From contig CALODL010000002.1 of NCBI GenBank assembly GCA_942492115.1, positions 1-64,000 on the forward strand: 64,000 bases of DNA. Reading direction: 5' to 3'. The DNA comes from CALODL01 sp942492115. Lineage in GTDB: Bacteria; Planctomycetota; Phycisphaerae; UBA1845; CAIVHJ01. The notes under the pieces are model-generated. The model ran no database searches and was not told the origin of the DNA. It saw only the letters and a program-made list of their open reading frames with translations. The position numbers were made by a program, and so were the translations under genes. Positions 51,678 to 61,002 of this stretch are shown piece by piece (the stretch's first letter is position 1; the number at the start of each line of letters is the position of its first letter).

Positions 51678-52919
51678 TCAAGTGGTTACAGGCACTGCCT
51701 CCGCTGCCGGAAGGATCAATGTCGCAACCGTTCCGCCCTGAGGACGAGCGTTCAATTCGAGGACGCCGCCCAGTGAGCGGGCGATTCCGTACGAGATGCT
51801 CAAGCCCAGTCCGGTGCCCTGATCGGGTGATTTGGTCGTGAAGAACGGTTCGAAGACGCGGTCGAGCACGGCGGTGTCGATACCGCAGCCGTCATCGATA
51901 ACCTCTATGGCGGCATGATGGTCGTCGGTCTGGTGCACGCTGAGTCGCACAATACCGCTACCGTCGCAGGCGTCCGATGCGTTGATGATCAGATTCGTCA
52001 GGACCTGGACAACGGCTTCTGTGTCAGAGCAGGCCATCAATTCGGTCGGTTCGGTCTCGAGGGTCATGCCACTGAGTTTCGGCAGCGAACGAGCAAAGGT
52101 CACCGCCTGCTCGATAGCGTCATTCAACGAGATGGGGCCGAGTTCGTGTTCCTGGCGCCGCGAGAAACGTAACAACGAGTTGACGATCTGGCTCACGCGA
52201 TCCACCTGGCGTCGGGCCTCCTCGATACAGCGGACGACCGGTTCGTGGCCGGCGGGGTCGGCCGTCAGCCCCATGAGGTCCTGGGCCAGGCCAATCTGGC
52301 TGTGGATCGAGGCCATCGGGTTGTTGATTTCGTGTGCGACACCGGCAGCCAACTCTCCGACTGCGGCCAGTTTCTGGCTGTGCATCAGTTCGCGTTCCAG
52401 CCGCTTGTGTTCGGTCAGGTCCCGCCCGACGCTGACGATCGCGCATTGGTGCCCCTGGTAGCGGTCGATCCTGAACATGTGCACGAGGATGCTCGCTGTG
52501 CCGATCGATATCTCGTCGTCCCACGCCGTACCATCCGAGACGCACTCTACGATGTCTTCCCACTGCTCGGATGACAGGCCCAGTGTTGTGAAGGAAAACT
52601 CGCCGAGATCCTTGTCGGGCGCAATGGCGTACGTTGTTCGAGCAGCATCGTTGGTGTACAGCACGCTACCGTTGCGATCGCAGATAACAATGGCATCACG
52701 GGCGTGACCGACGACGTCGGCGAGCTGGCGCTTTTCACGCTCCGCCTCTTTGTGCACATCATCCCACCGGATGGCCGCGAAGAACAGCAGTGCGATGATC
52801 AGGGCCATTGCCAACCCGCCGAACAAATTGGCGACCTGACTGGGTTGCAGCGCGACGTTTACCGTCACCAGCATGATGAAGGCGACGACGGGGAGTGTTT
52901 TTTTCAGCGCCGTGATCAT
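51678..52919 (-). CDS. PAS-domain sensor histidine kinase
   Basis: 413 residues: two N-terminal transmembrane helices (about 8-50), a PAS domain (about 60-165, AIVICDRNGSVLYTNDAA), HisKA with GVAHEINNPMASIHSQIG, and a full HATPase (NLIINASDAC, DDGCGI, GTGLGLSISYG). It probably phosphorylates the two receivers encoded upstream in the same operon. The N-terminal helices leave little periplasmic sensing domain. Confidence 0.94.
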   Translation of the reverse strand: MITALKKTLPVVAFIMLVTVNVALQPSQVANLFGGLAMALIIALLFFAAIRWDDVHKEAEREKRQLADVVGHARDAIVICDRNGSVLYTNDAARTTYAIAPDKDLGEFSFTTLGLSSEQWEDIVECVSDGTAWDDEISIGTASILVHMFRIDRYQGHQCAIVSVGRDLTEHKRLERELMHSQKLAAVGELAAGVAHEINNPMASIHSQIGLAQDLMGLTADPAGHEPVVRCIEEARRQVDRVSQIVNSLLRFSRRQEHELGPISLNDAIEQAVTFARSLPKLSGMTLETEPTELMACSDTEAVVQVLTNLIINASDACDGSGIVRLSVHQTDDHHAAIEVIDDGCGIDTAVLDRVFEPFFTTKSPDQGTGLGLSISYGIARSLGGVLELNARPQGGTVATLILPAAEAVPVTT

Positions 52920-52935
52920 GCCGGTGCCAGTCTCT

Positions 52936-53352
52936 TCAAATGGTTTGACGAATGCAGTTGATCAGAGCGTCCGTATCACACGGTTTATTGACCCAGTCGA
53001 CGGCACCCAGGCTCAGCACATCACGCTGCATGCCGATGTCCGTCATGGCTGACAACATGATGACAGGGATATCGCGGGTTCGCGGATGGCTCCTGAGCTT
53101 GCCGAGCACAAGGTTTCCGTTGCCCCCGGGCATGTGGTAGTCGAGCAGAATCACATCAGGCTGGGTTTCCTGAGCGGTCCAATACCCATTGTTGCCGTCG
53201 CATGCTGCGACGACCTCGAGGCCGGCTGCGTTGAGTCTGGGAATCAGAGCCTTGGCGATATCGGGATCATCGTCGATGATCAGCACGCTTCCAAGCAGCG
53301 GTGCCGGCGGGACAGCTTTCCGGCTGGCACGTCGTGGTTGATGCGGTCTCAT
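52936..53352 (-). CDS. Response regulator receiver protein
   Basis: A 138-residue single receiver domain with LIIDDDPD, phospho-Asp in VILLDYHMPGGNG, Ser in IMLSAMTD and Lys in WVNKPCDTD. The start at 53352 overlaps the preceding stop by 4 bp (ATGA). Its partners are the kinases before and after it. A basic N-terminal tail precedes the domain. Confidence 0.92.
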   Translation of the reverse strand: MRPHQPRRASRKAVPPAPLLGSVLIIDDDPDIAKALIPRLNAAGLEVVAACDGNNGYWTAQETQPDVILLDYHMPGGNGNLVLGKLRSHPRTRDIPVIMLSAMTDIGMQRDVLSLGAVDWVNKPCDTDALINCIRQTI

Positions 53353-53753
53353 TGAATGCGCTTCTCCACGGTCAATACGGTTTCGAGGGTGTCCAACAGC
53401 GTGGGCGCGTCGAACGGCTTCTCCAGAAAACACACACCGCCGGCTGCCAGCGCGGAGGCCCTGGCCCGTTCCTGAGCGTTGGCCGACAGGAACACGACGG
53501 GGATCGATTCAAGTCGTGGATTGCTCTTCAATCTGCGGCATACCTCGAATCCGTCGATGTCCGGCATCCGGACATCGAGCACGATGATGTCGGGTGGGGT
53601 CGCCGCCGCACAGGCCAGGCCGGTCGTGCCGTCATGGGCCGTCGAGAGTTCGTACCCGGCGGCACACAGGCGTATTCGTAAGGCCAGTGCGACCTGCCGG
53701 TCATCGTCGATGATCAGAATGCGCGGTCCGGCTGTCCGGAGAGATTCAGGCAT
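53349..53753 (-). CDS. Response regulator receiver protein
   Basis: A 134-residue single receiver: LIIDDDRQ, phospho-Asp in IIVLDVRMPDIDGFE, Ser in FLSANAQ and Lys in FLEKPFDAP. It overlaps the hybrid kinase gene by 8 bp and the next receiver by 4 bp. It is one of two adjacent receivers, suggesting a phosphorelay. Confidence 0.92.
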   Translation of the reverse strand: MPESLRTAGPRILIIDDDRQVALALRIRLCAAGYELSTAHDGTTGLACAAATPPDIIVLDVRMPDIDGFEVCRRLKSNPRLESIPVVFLSANAQERARASALAAGGVCFLEKPFDAPTLLDTLETVLTVEKRIQ

Positions 53754-55413
53754 CAGCGGTCTCCGCGGAATCGAACTGCGCCGTAAAGAAAGACACGATG
53801 TCGTCTGTTGGACTGTCGGCGGGCCACTGGGCCATCGTCTCGAAACAGAGTTTCACGGTACTTCCCGGCGACAGGCGCAATTCTTCACGGTTGCGCACGG
53901 CCAGACGCTGGATTGACTCGGAGGGGTCGTGCGTGGCCGCGACCACGATGACATCGCCGTGTTCCGGTCTGGCGAAGGTCAGATCGAACGGCCGTGTGTT
54001 GTGGGCCAGGCCACCGCGGATGTGATCGGCGATTTCGGGCGTGATCCGCTCAGGGTGGACTCGGATGAACGCCAGATCCGCGCCACCGCCTGCGGTTACC
54101 GGCAGACGCTCACGGTAGCGCCGAATGATCGCGCCGTAGTCGAACGCCGGGAGCGTAAAACCAAATGTGCTACCGACGCCCACCGCACTATCGACGGTGA
54201 CCTCTCCGAGGCACAGATGGACCAGTTCACGCACGATGTTGAGACCGATACCGAATCCCTGCACGCTGGTTCGCGTGGCACTGCCAACCTGCTTGAAGCG
54301 CTCGAAGATGACTTGCAGATGTTCGCTAGCGATGCCATGCCCGGAGTCCGTCACCCCGACGAACACCTCGTCAGGGTGCGTTGTACGCTTGGCCCACACC
54401 TTGACGCGGCTTCCCTCGGGTGAGAACTTCATTGCGTTGCACACCAGGTTAATCAGAGCACGTCCAATCTTCTCGCGGTCACAAAACAGCGCCGGCAGGT
54501 CGGCAGGCAATTCGATGTCCAGCTCGACCTGACTGATCCGCGATTTTTGTTGAAGGGCATCAGTAATTCCCGCCATGATCTCCGGCAGTGTGACCCGGGA
54601 CCGTTCAACACGGAGCAGACCGGCTTCCAGTTTTGACAGATCAAGCATATCGTCGACCATCTGGGTCAGGTCGGCGGCTGTGGTTGCGACAATATCGAGG
54701 TACTTGTGCTGGTGGTCGTTGAGAGGGCCAGCGAGGCCATCGAGCATGATGGCGCTGAATTCCTTGATGACGGTCAAAGGTGTGCGCATCTCATGTGAGA
54801 CATTATCGACAAAGCGATATGCCGTGTCGTACAGCTCGCTTAGCCTGACGTTCTTGCGATGCAGTTTGCGGTGCGAGTCTTCTATCTGAGCGCACGCGAG
54901 GCCCAACTGCTCGTTCTTGTTCTGCAGCTCACGGTTGAGTTGCAACGTGTGTTGTGCCCGGTCTTCCTCGCGCTGGCGGAGGTACTCGAGCTCCTTGTCG
55001 TTGCTCCAGCGCTCGATGGCGCGAACGGTCATTGGTATGAGCTGCTCGCAAAGCACATCATCTGTGTCTTTGACGACGAAGTCTGCCGCTCCGTGCCGAA
55101 GTGCGGTGGCGGCTACACGGATATCTTGAGGCGTGGTCAGCAGGATCACCGGGGCGGTGTACCCCACATTGCGCAGGTCTTCGATGACACCGACCCCATT
55201 GCGGTCGGGCAGATTCTGGTCGAGAAAGACCGCGTCGGGCGGCGAGGCCATGACGGCCTGGATGGCGTGACGCCCACTGGTCGCGCGTTCGACGGTGAAG
55301 TGCAAGGCCAGCTCGTCAGCCAATTGCTCAGCGAAACGGGTGTCCTCATCAACGACAAGGACAGTCGAGCGGTTCGTTGCAATGCGCGTCTCGGGCACAG
55401 GTGACTCCAACAC
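53746..55413 (-). CDS. Receiver-histidine kinase hybrid
   Basis: 555 residues: an N-terminal receiver (LVVDEDTRF; VFLDQNLPDRNGVGV; VVKDTDD, where the Lys is Val-Val-Lys), a coiled coil, HisKA (DNVSHEMRTPLTVIKEF), HATPase (NLVCNAMKF, DSGHGI, GFGIGLNIVREL), and a C-terminal region of about 100 residues with no recognised domain. No transmembrane helix. It heads a four-gene minus-strand cluster (two receivers and a PAS kinase follow). Confidence 0.92.
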   Translation of the reverse strand: MLESPVPETRIATNRSTVLVVDEDTRFAEQLADELALHFTVERATSGRHAIQAVMASPPDAVFLDQNLPDRNGVGVIEDLRNVGYTAPVILLTTPQDIRVAATALRHGAADFVVKDTDDVLCEQLIPMTVRAIERWSNDKELEYLRQREEDRAQHTLQLNRELQNKNEQLGLACAQIEDSHRKLHRKNVRLSELYDTAYRFVDNVSHEMRTPLTVIKEFSAIMLDGLAGPLNDHQHKYLDIVATTAADLTQMVDDMLDLSKLEAGLLRVERSRVTLPEIMAGITDALQQKSRISQVELDIELPADLPALFCDREKIGRALINLVCNAMKFSPEGSRVKVWAKRTTHPDEVFVGVTDSGHGIASEHLQVIFERFKQVGSATRTSVQGFGIGLNIVRELVHLCLGEVTVDSAVGVGSTFGFTLPAFDYGAIIRRYRERLPVTAGGGADLAFIRVHPERITPEIADHIRGGLAHNTRPFDLTFARPEHGDVIVVAATHDPSESIQRLAVRNREELRLSPGSTVKLCFETMAQWPADSPTDDIVSFFTAQFDSAETADA

Positions 55414-55593
55414 CGTGGGCGGTCACGCGACATACGTGCGGCGTATGGTCGTGATCGAAAAGACAGATCGGTTCATCTGTCATCAGTGTCGGCTTGCCGG
55501 GGAGTGGGCTTTGGGGGCCGTGCTTGTGGGGCGGGTCAGCGGATGGGATGCGGTGTGTTATCGGGCGGCCGCTCCGGGGCGCCTTGCGACGGC

Positions 55594-56895
55594 TCAACCC
55601 GAGATGATCCACCGTATGAGTTCATTGACTTTGGGAGTCTTGCCCTGGCTCAGTATGCCGATGCGGAACACGCGGCCCGCCGCGAAGACGCAGCCGACCA
55701 CGGTTATGAGTACCAACAACATGCCCAGCAGCGGTTGCCACAACGGAATCGTCTGGGTCACCGTCAGACGCAGCACCATGAGCATCGAAGTCGCGGGCGG
55801 AAACAGAGAGGACCACTGTGAAAAACTGCTCAGTGGGTCTTGCAGGACGTTGAACCACACGAACATCGGGCTGGCTAGCAGGATCATGATGGGCATGAGG
55901 AAGCCCTGGGCATCTTTGAGATCGCTGCACGCGGCGCCAATGGCCATGAAGATAGAGGAGTACAGCATGACTGCGAGAACCTGGTAGGCCACGAACCAGC
56001 CAACGATGTACATCGGCATCAGCTCGGCGAAGCCGAACTCGTTGGCGATGATGTAGCCGACCCCGAAGTAAACGGTGACCAGGGTCAGCGACACGCCGAC
56101 GTTGCCCAGCAGCTTGCCCATCATCAAGTCGAACGGCGAGGCGGAGCCCATGAGGACCTCGGCGATGCGCATTTGTTTTTCTTCGATAACGCTTTGCAGC
56201 ATGGGTTGGGCGGTGATCATGATGGACATGAACATCAGCATCATGACCATGATGGGCACGAAGATATTGGCTTCACGACTGGCTTTCTTCGCTTCGACAA
56301 TGGTGCCGCTTTCATCGGTTTGCAGGAGGGTGAGCTCGTTCAGCCGAATCTTGCGCAGGGCGGTCGCGACTGCCTCGGGGTCGAGCCCTGCAGATTGCAG
56401 CCGGTGCTGTGCGGTGACCCGATCCAGAGTCGAGCCCAGCCATCTGGGAACGCCGCGCGTCACCGCCCGCTCCGTGTAGTACGCGAGTTCCGTAGCGCTG
56501 CCCTGAGGATCGAGGATGTTATCCGGAATGACCGCAAATGCATCGAGTGTCTTGTCCCGTACACGGTCGGACAATTCGATGAGCAGGGCCTCATCTGCAG
56601 GGCCCTCCACACTTTCCAACACGTATTTGGATGCAACCTGATTGCCATCCGCGTCGACGACGAACGCCCCGGTGTTGCGCTCTTCGGCCGCCGCAGCCAG
56701 ATCATCGAACAGCTCACCCGTAGGGTCGATGATCGCGATCTTGCGGTTCTCGATGTTGACATGTTTCCGCAGAACGTTCTGGATGAACATGGCACCGAAC
56801 ATCAGGATGGGCATGAGTACCGTCGTGATGAAGAACGCCTTGGTCCGAACCATGGCGAGGTATTCGCGTTTGGCGATGACGAGAGCCTTGCTCAT
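55594..56895 (-). CDS. NatB-like ABC-2 permease
   Basis: 433 residues: one N-terminal helix, a large soluble domain, then five or six helices (IFVPIMVMMLMFMSIMITAQ; EEKQMRIAEVLMGSASPFDLMMGKLLG). This is the NatB/COG1668 layout. It overlaps the ATPase gene by 4 bp. Family members extrude Na+ or other compounds; substrate unknown here. Confidence 0.92.
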   Translation of the reverse strand: MSKALVIAKREYLAMVRTKAFFITTVLMPILMFGAMFIQNVLRKHVNIENRKIAIIDPTGELFDDLAAAAEERNTGAFVVDADGNQVASKYVLESVEGPADEALLIELSDRVRDKTLDAFAVIPDNILDPQGSATELAYYTERAVTRGVPRWLGSTLDRVTAQHRLQSAGLDPEAVATALRKIRLNELTLLQTDESGTIVEAKKASREANIFVPIMVMMLMFMSIMITAQPMLQSVIEEKQMRIAEVLMGSASPFDLMMGKLLGNVGVSLTLVTVYFGVGYIIANEFGFAELMPMYIVGWFVAYQVLAVMLYSSIFMAIGAACSDLKDAQGFLMPIMILLASPMFVWFNVLQDPLSSFSQWSSLFPPATSMLMVLRLTVTQTIPLWQPLLGMLLVLITVVGCVFAAGRVFRIGILSQGKTPKVNELIRWIISG

Positions 56896-57824
56896 ACGGT
56901 CTCCGGTGTGTCTTCTCGGGTGACGCCGTCCTGCTCGGGGCGCGCGATGCGGACAAATATGTCGTGCAGCGTTGGTCGGGCGATCTCGAAATGCTGCACT
57001 GCGGTCAAGGCGACCAGTTCGCGCAGCACGCTTTGTGGGTCGACTCCGGCTGCCATGCGTAATTCCTTGTACCGGCCAAAGTCGTTGACCCGCTCCACGC
57101 CGGCGAGGTCCGCTAGAGGTGCGCCATTGCTGCCTGTCGCCACGCGCAACGTGTCGACTCCATACTCAGCTTGAATCTGATCAAGCGTGCCATCGAGCAC
57201 CTTGCACCCACGAAAAATCATGAAGATCGTGTCGCACATGCGTTCCGCGACATCCATGTCGTGCGTCGAAAAGATGACCGTGGTGCCGTCCTGGCGCATC
57301 GACAGGACCGCGTCTTTGAGCGCTTCCATGTTTACGGGATCAAGGCCGCTGAACGGCTCATCGAGAATGACCAGCTGCGGGCGGGCCACGACTGCGGCAA
57401 TGAATTGGATTTTCTGGGCCATTCCCTTGGACAGCGTCTCGATTTTCTTGGTGGCCCATGCGGTCATATCGAACCGCTCGAGCCACGAGTTGATCCGCGC
57501 GTCGCTCTCACGGCAGCCTTTGAGTGCAGCATGAAACCGCAGGACGTCGCGGACACTCATCTTCTTATACAGGCCACGCTCCTCAGGGAGATAGCCGACG
57601 CGATCATCCGCTGCCGCGCCGTGATCGCGGCCAAGGACACGAACCGTCCCGCTGTCCGGATAGAGGATGCGTAGAATCATGCGCAGGGTGGTCGTCTTGC
57701 CAGAGCCGTTGGGGCCGATGAACCCATAGATCGAACCGGCCGGGACATTCAAGTGCAGATTGTCCACGGCGACATGATCCTTGAACGTCTTGGTCACGCC
57801 GACCAACTCAATAGCATTTTCCAT
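56892..57824 (-). CDS. NatA-like ABC ATPase
   Basis: 310 residues: Walker A GPNGSGKTTTLRMI, Q-loop region LPEERGLYKKMSVRDVLRF, signature LSKGMAQKIQFIAAV, Walker B VILDEPFSGLDPVN, H-loop STHDMDVAERM. The C-terminal domain ends in a DVIFVR-type element. It energises the downstream permease. Confidence 0.94.
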   Translation of the reverse strand: MENAIELVGVTKTFKDHVAVDNLHLNVPAGSIYGFIGPNGSGKTTTLRMILRILYPDSGTVRVLGRDHGAAADDRVGYLPEERGLYKKMSVRDVLRFHAALKGCRESDARINSWLERFDMTAWATKKIETLSKGMAQKIQFIAAVVARPQLVILDEPFSGLDPVNMEALKDAVLSMRQDGTTVIFSTHDMDVAERMCDTIFMIFRGCKVLDGTLDQIQAEYGVDTLRVATGSNGAPLADLAGVERVNDFGRYKELRMAAGVDPQSVLRELVALTAVQHFEIARPTLHDIFVRIARPEQDGVTREDTPETV

Positions 57825-57827
57825 GTA

Positions 57828-58928
57828 TCAGGTTCCCTGCAACACCAGGTCTTCAGCGGACGCAGACAGGTCGAACCCGGCGCTGTCCGTATGCGATCCG
57901 GTCTCATGTGCTCGAATCTCATGCATAATCGCCACCGGCGGTGCCGGGCCCACGTCGGTTGTTGACCGACTGCCGACGAGCACGAGGGCCACGCCGATCA
58001 TTGCCGTACCGACGGCGATGACCTTTCGGCGCGTCAGCTGTTCCTTGAGTACGAATGTGGCCAGGATCAGCGCAAAAATCGTCGACGTCTGGTTGAGAAT
58101 TGCAGCGTCGGAAGCCTGGGCCCATTTGAATCCGCCAATCCACAGCAGGAGACAGATGTACGTGCCCAGTATGCCCCCTGGAATCGTGAGCCGCCACCGG
58201 GCGGTCGGGCGAAATGCCGCGATGATCGAAGGGCGGTGCCGGGTCAGCATGCCGTAGATGAACAGGCTGACCGTGCCGGCCAGGAGTCGCAGAGACGTGC
58301 CCCAAAGCAGAGACATCTCTTCGAGGATCGGCTTGGCCCACACGATACCGAAAGTCATGAACAGCATCGACGCGGCGCCGATGAGCAGCCCCAGAGAAAT
58401 CTGCATCGTCGTGCGGTCGGTGTGTCCATGCTGGCGGGAGGCAATGAGCACGCCGCCGATGACCAGGCCCGCGCCGCAGAACTGCCAGACACCGAGGTGT
58501 TCGGACAGCATGTACCATGACATCGCCAGAATCATGGGACTGTACAGGCACTCGACCACGGCCATCGAACCCACGCCGATGAGATTGAGGCTGGCGAAGA
58601 ACAATGTGTCCGCGACTGCAATGCCGAGCACGCCACTGGCCAGCAATATCACGATGTCGGTGCGTGAGTGGGCGTCGAGCCCGGACAGATCCTCGCCAAA
58701 AAACAGCATGGTCATGGCGAAGAGGATCAGGCCGACGGTGTTCTTGAACAGGTTGAGTGCCAACGGCGGTGTATGCTCACCGCTGCGTTTGAACATCACC
58801 AGTGCGAACGCCCAGCAAATGGCAGCTCCGAGCGCGCACAGTCGGCCGACTTCGTGATCGCTGAGGTTGAGTTCGGGGAAGGCCAAGGCACACCGTCCTG
58901 AGGCTGGGCGTACCCGGATGACACGCAT
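57828..58928 (-). CDS. EamA/DMT-family transporter
   Basis: About 366 residues with ten transmembrane helices in two EamA halves (GAAICWAFALVMFKR; SGVLGIAVADTLFFASLNLIG; second half SLGLLIGAASMLFMTFGIVWAKP). Members export metabolites or amino acids; substrate unknown. The start is uncertain (ATG at 58928, or a TTG 45 nt later beside AGGACGG). The C-terminal hydrophilic tail is unusual. Confidence 0.88.
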   Translation of the reverse strand: MRVIRVRPASGRCALAFPELNLSDHEVGRLCALGAAICWAFALVMFKRSGEHTPPLALNLFKNTVGLILFAMTMLFFGEDLSGLDAHSRTDIVILLASGVLGIAVADTLFFASLNLIGVGSMAVVECLYSPMILAMSWYMLSEHLGVWQFCGAGLVIGGVLIASRQHGHTDRTTMQISLGLLIGAASMLFMTFGIVWAKPILEEMSLLWGTSLRLLAGTVSLFIYGMLTRHRPSIIAAFRPTARWRLTIPGGILGTYICLLLWIGGFKWAQASDAAILNQTSTIFALILATFVLKEQLTRRKVIAVGTAMIGVALVLVGSRSTTDVGPAPPVAIMHEIRAHETGSHTDSAGFDLSASAEDLVLQGT

Positions 58929-59035
58929 CAAGCAGGGAATTACATACCATTGTCGCGCACATGGTAGTCACCAGCACAGGGATTGTGCACTCTCGCAGGC
59001 CAGGCAGTCAAGCGGGCCGCCTCAATCGGGCGCGT

Positions 59036-60928
59036 TCAGCTGGTGGTGACCTCGGGAGGCGGGACGCCATGCGGGGTGTATTCGGGGACGATTCGGGCCA
59101 GCGTGGAGCGAAGTGACGCATCGTCGGCAGTATCGACCACGGCCGTGAGGCTGTCGATATCGTCGATCAGTTCCTGCAAGTCAGTGGAGCGGCAGTGCCA
59201 GGTGGCGACGTTGGGATGCGCCGTGGGACCGAGATGCTCACCATCGAGGCACAGTTCCTCGTGCAGTTTCTCACCGGGGCGCAGGCCGGTGTAAACGATG
59301 TCGACGTCGACATTGGGCGTGAGGCCGCTCAACGTGATCATGGTGCGCGCCAGGTCGACGATTCGAACAGGCTCGCCCATATCGAGGAGGAAGATCTCAC
59401 CACCTCCGCCGAGGACACCGGCTTGCAGCACCAACTGCGCTGCCTCTGGGATCGTCATGAAATAGCGCGTCATGTCCGGGTGCGTCACCGTCAATGGCCC
59501 GCCACGTTCGAGTTGTTCCTGGAAGATGGGAACGACGCTGCCGCGCGAACCGAGAACGTTGCCGAAACGAACGGTCATGAACTGCGTGCCGACGTGCTTG
59601 TTGAGAGCCTGCACAAACATTTCAGCCACACGTTTGGTGCAGCCCATGACGCTGCTGGGGTTGATGGCCTTGTCGGTCGAGACGAACACGAAACGCGAAA
59701 CACCATATTCAGCTGCTACTTCGGCGAGTACGCGCGTCCCCACGATATTGTTCTTGATACCTTCCGCCGGGTGTGCCTCGATGATCGGAACATGTTTGTG
59801 GGCTGCGGCATGGCAGACGATGTCGGGGCGTTCGACTTCGAAGATTCTCTCCATGCGCGGGCGGTCACAGATGTCGGCTAGATAACTGCTGAGGGGGACT
59901 CCGGTGTCAGCGAGTTCCCGTTCGATGTCAAAGAGGTTGTTCTCTGCACCTTCGACAAGGACCAGGCGGCGCGGCTGAAAGTGCAGAATCTGACGGCACA
60001 ATTCAGAGCCGATGGATCCACCGGCTCCCGTCACCATGACACATTGATCTTGCAGCTGATCGGAGAGCCGCTCTCGATCGAGCTCGACGGCCGGGCGTTG
60101 GAGCAAGTCCTCGACGCGGATGTGGCGCAGCTGACTCTCGATGGTGACCGTCCCCTCTATCAATTCTGCCAATCCGGGGACGATCTTGATTGTCAAGTGA
60201 GCGCCTTCACATTGGTCGACGATGTGACGGATTCGCCGTTGCGGAGCCGACGGAATGGCGATGAGAACCTCTGCGATGTCATGTCGCGCACAGATCGAAC
60301 GAACATCGTCGATCTGGCCCAGCACCCTGACGCCATGAATGAGCGTGCCCTGCTTGCGTTGTGCGTCGTCGAGAAAACCGACGACTTCGTGGCGCTGCAC
60401 CGGCATTCTCTGAATTTCCTTGAGTAGCGTCTCACCCGCGTCGCCCGCACCAATGATGATCTTCCGCCGAGTATCACCCTCATGGGTTGCGGCTCCGCCG
60501 CGTGCGCGCGTCCGGACGACCAACCGTGTGGCCATGACCAGGACGTTGGTGGCCAACCAGTCTACGGCCAGTAGTCCTGGAGGTAGACTCAGGACAGTGT
60601 CGACGGCCCGCCCGGGGACGAGGTCGTGGATGATGAAGACGCCAATGGCCAGGATGGTGCTGGCTACGGTGGCACTGATCAGGGTCGACAACGTGTCAAG
60701 ATCACCCGCGTAGCGCCAGGAACGCTGTGGCTGACCGGCGGCGCTGAACACCAGGTACTTGAGGATGAGGACCACGGGGAGGACGATCAGGAACTGGGTA
60801 TCGAACCACCCGCGCAGGGCAAAATCGTACGCCACGACGAAACTCACCAGCAGGCTGAGGGCAAAGAGGGCCAAGTAACCCAGAACTGAACGAATGTGTT
60901 GCAAGTCGGCGGATGGGGTGGAGCTCAT
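59036..60928 (-). CDS. WbpM/CapD-type nucleoside-diphosphate-sugar 4,6-dehydratase
   Basis: 630 residues: four N-terminal transmembrane helices, a CoA-binding/Rossmann domain (RKIIIGAGDAGETLLKEIQR) and a large SDR domain (MVTGAGGSIGSELCRQIL; HAAAHKHVPIIEAHPAEGIKNN; FVSTDKAINPSSVMGCTKRVAE). The Tyr of YxxxK is Met (MGCTK), the known variation of this dehydratase class. It acts on UDP-GlcNAc-like sugars in polysaccharide biosynthesis. Neighbouring GT-C gene fits. Confidence 0.95.
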   Translation of the reverse strand: MSSTPSADLQHIRSVLGYLALFALSLLVSFVVAYDFALRGWFDTQFLIVLPVVLILKYLVFSAAGQPQRSWRYAGDLDTLSTLISATVASTILAIGVFIIHDLVPGRAVDTVLSLPPGLLAVDWLATNVLVMATRLVVRTRARGGAATHEGDTRRKIIIGAGDAGETLLKEIQRMPVQRHEVVGFLDDAQRKQGTLIHGVRVLGQIDDVRSICARHDIAEVLIAIPSAPQRRIRHIVDQCEGAHLTIKIVPGLAELIEGTVTIESQLRHIRVEDLLQRPAVELDRERLSDQLQDQCVMVTGAGGSIGSELCRQILHFQPRRLVLVEGAENNLFDIERELADTGVPLSSYLADICDRPRMERIFEVERPDIVCHAAAHKHVPIIEAHPAEGIKNNIVGTRVLAEVAAEYGVSRFVFVSTDKAINPSSVMGCTKRVAEMFVQALNKHVGTQFMTVRFGNVLGSRGSVVPIFQEQLERGGPLTVTHPDMTRYFMTIPEAAQLVLQAGVLGGGGEIFLLDMGEPVRIVDLARTMITLSGLTPNVDVDIVYTGLRPGEKLHEELCLDGEHLGPTAHPNVATWHCRSTDLQELIDDIDSLTAVVDTADDASLRSTLARIVPEYTPHGVPPPEVTTS

Positions 60929-61002
60929 GACTATTCTTCGGTAAAAACGATCGACCCTGCCACTGCTCGTGCAGGCAATTGAGGTTCATGGGGTTAGGAA
61001 TC

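Noticed and set aside
55414..55593. Small ORF between the hybrid kinase and the NatB-like permease
   Set aside because: No start signal or family features on either strand; treated as non-coding.
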